Shown piece by piece: positions 28,690 through 28,840 of a DNA stretch of 28,840 nucleotides (position 1 is its first letter; the number at the start of each line of letters is the position of its first letter). The stretch is from a virus. The notes under the pieces are model-generated. The model saw only the letters and a program-made list of their open reading frames with translations, was not told where the DNA came from and did not search any database. The stretch covers positions 1-28,840 of the IMG/VR virus record IMGVR_UViG_3300028597_000055; one strand, 5' to 3'. The position numbers and the translations under genes were made by a program.

Positions 28690-28840
28690 GCTCGGACCTC
28701 CCTGGCAGTGCGGAGAGCGCGCTGCATCGCGCTGCGGGCCACGTCCTCGGCGACCTCGGGGTCGACCGGCTCGTCGTCCGGGTTGTCCTCGGGCTCGGGC
28801 GCCGGCTCAGGCGCCGGAGGGGGAGGCGGCGGTGGTGGCG
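28686..28840 (-). CDS. C-terminal end of an unknown head-region gene (partial)
   Basis: The last 50 codons of a gene that begins beyond the window. It opens with at least eight prolines, continues with alternating Pro/Glu (APEPAPEPEDNPDDEPVDPE) and ends in a helix (VAEDVARSAMQRALRTAREV). Its stop overlaps the ATG of the coiled-coil gene (ATGA). By position it should be a head gene (capsid, protease or portal), but the visible tail is too unspecific to tell. Confidence 0.6.
   Translation of the reverse strand, partial: PPPPPPPPAPEPAPEPEDNPDDEPVDPEVAEDVARSAMQRALRTAREVRA

Noticed and set aside
1-28840. CRISPR array, tRNA or rRNA genes, insertion sequences
   Set aside because: No regularly spaced repeats, cloverleaf-type sequence, rRNA stretch or transposase was found on either strand.

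Overview
The window is a stretch of a high-GC, tailed (siphovirus-type, long non-contractile tail) temperate bacteriophage or prophage. The base composition, GC-rich third positions and small-gene families suggest a betaproteobacterial (Burkholderiales-like) host; that is an inference, since no host gene is present. Head genes, terminase, lysis genes and most of the replication module lie outside the window.

Layout. (1) 1-867, minus strand: a Cro/YdaS-like regulator followed by a truncated replication-initiator-like gene. Inside the latter lie a strong hairpin and two 13-bp direct repeats, a candidate lambda-style internal origin. (2) 868-1185: divergent control region with a leftward promoter, a palindromic operator and half-sites. 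(3) 1186-5750, plus strand: a RecE-type exonuclease, a candidate annealing protein, small phage proteins, and a compact cytosine-C5 methyltransferase whose gene carries a second long family-like ORF in the +1 frame. It ends at a clear terminator. (4) 5796-7748: a self-contained cassette of eight very small genes between two terminators, preceded by two near-identical operator-like repeats and containing a small HTH protein. This resembles acr-aca (anti-CRISPR) operons in layout. (5) 7671-9629: a large serine recombinase with a possible att-like inverted repeat upstream. (6) 9640-11022: a second copy of the 8-2-8 palindromic operator followed by an unusual Ala/Pro-rich gene with two SANT/Myb-like segments. 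(7) 11194-16362, plus strand: a tightly overlapping operon of 14 phage accessory genes, several with Cys clusters. (8) 16470-28840, minus strand: the head-to-tail and tail operon, read from right to left: an unknown partial gene, a coiled-coil protein with a duplicated 66-residue repeat and a carbohydrate-binding-like segment, head-tail connector, head closure, tail tube, tail chaperones joined by a -1 frameshift signal, tail terminator, tape measure, tail-tip proteins, J-like host-specificity protein, tail fibre and a fibre-associated protein.

How the genes work together. The regulator/operator system at 868-1185 probably decides between early transcription leftward (replication) and rightward (recombination, methylation), and the same operator at 9640 would put the second early operon under the same control. 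The recombinase would integrate the genome, the exonuclease and its partner would provide recombination, and the methylase would protect DNA. The minus-strand operon builds the tail late. The most promising undescribed items are the 5.8-7.7 kb small-gene cassette, the dual-frame methylase locus and the recurring operator.
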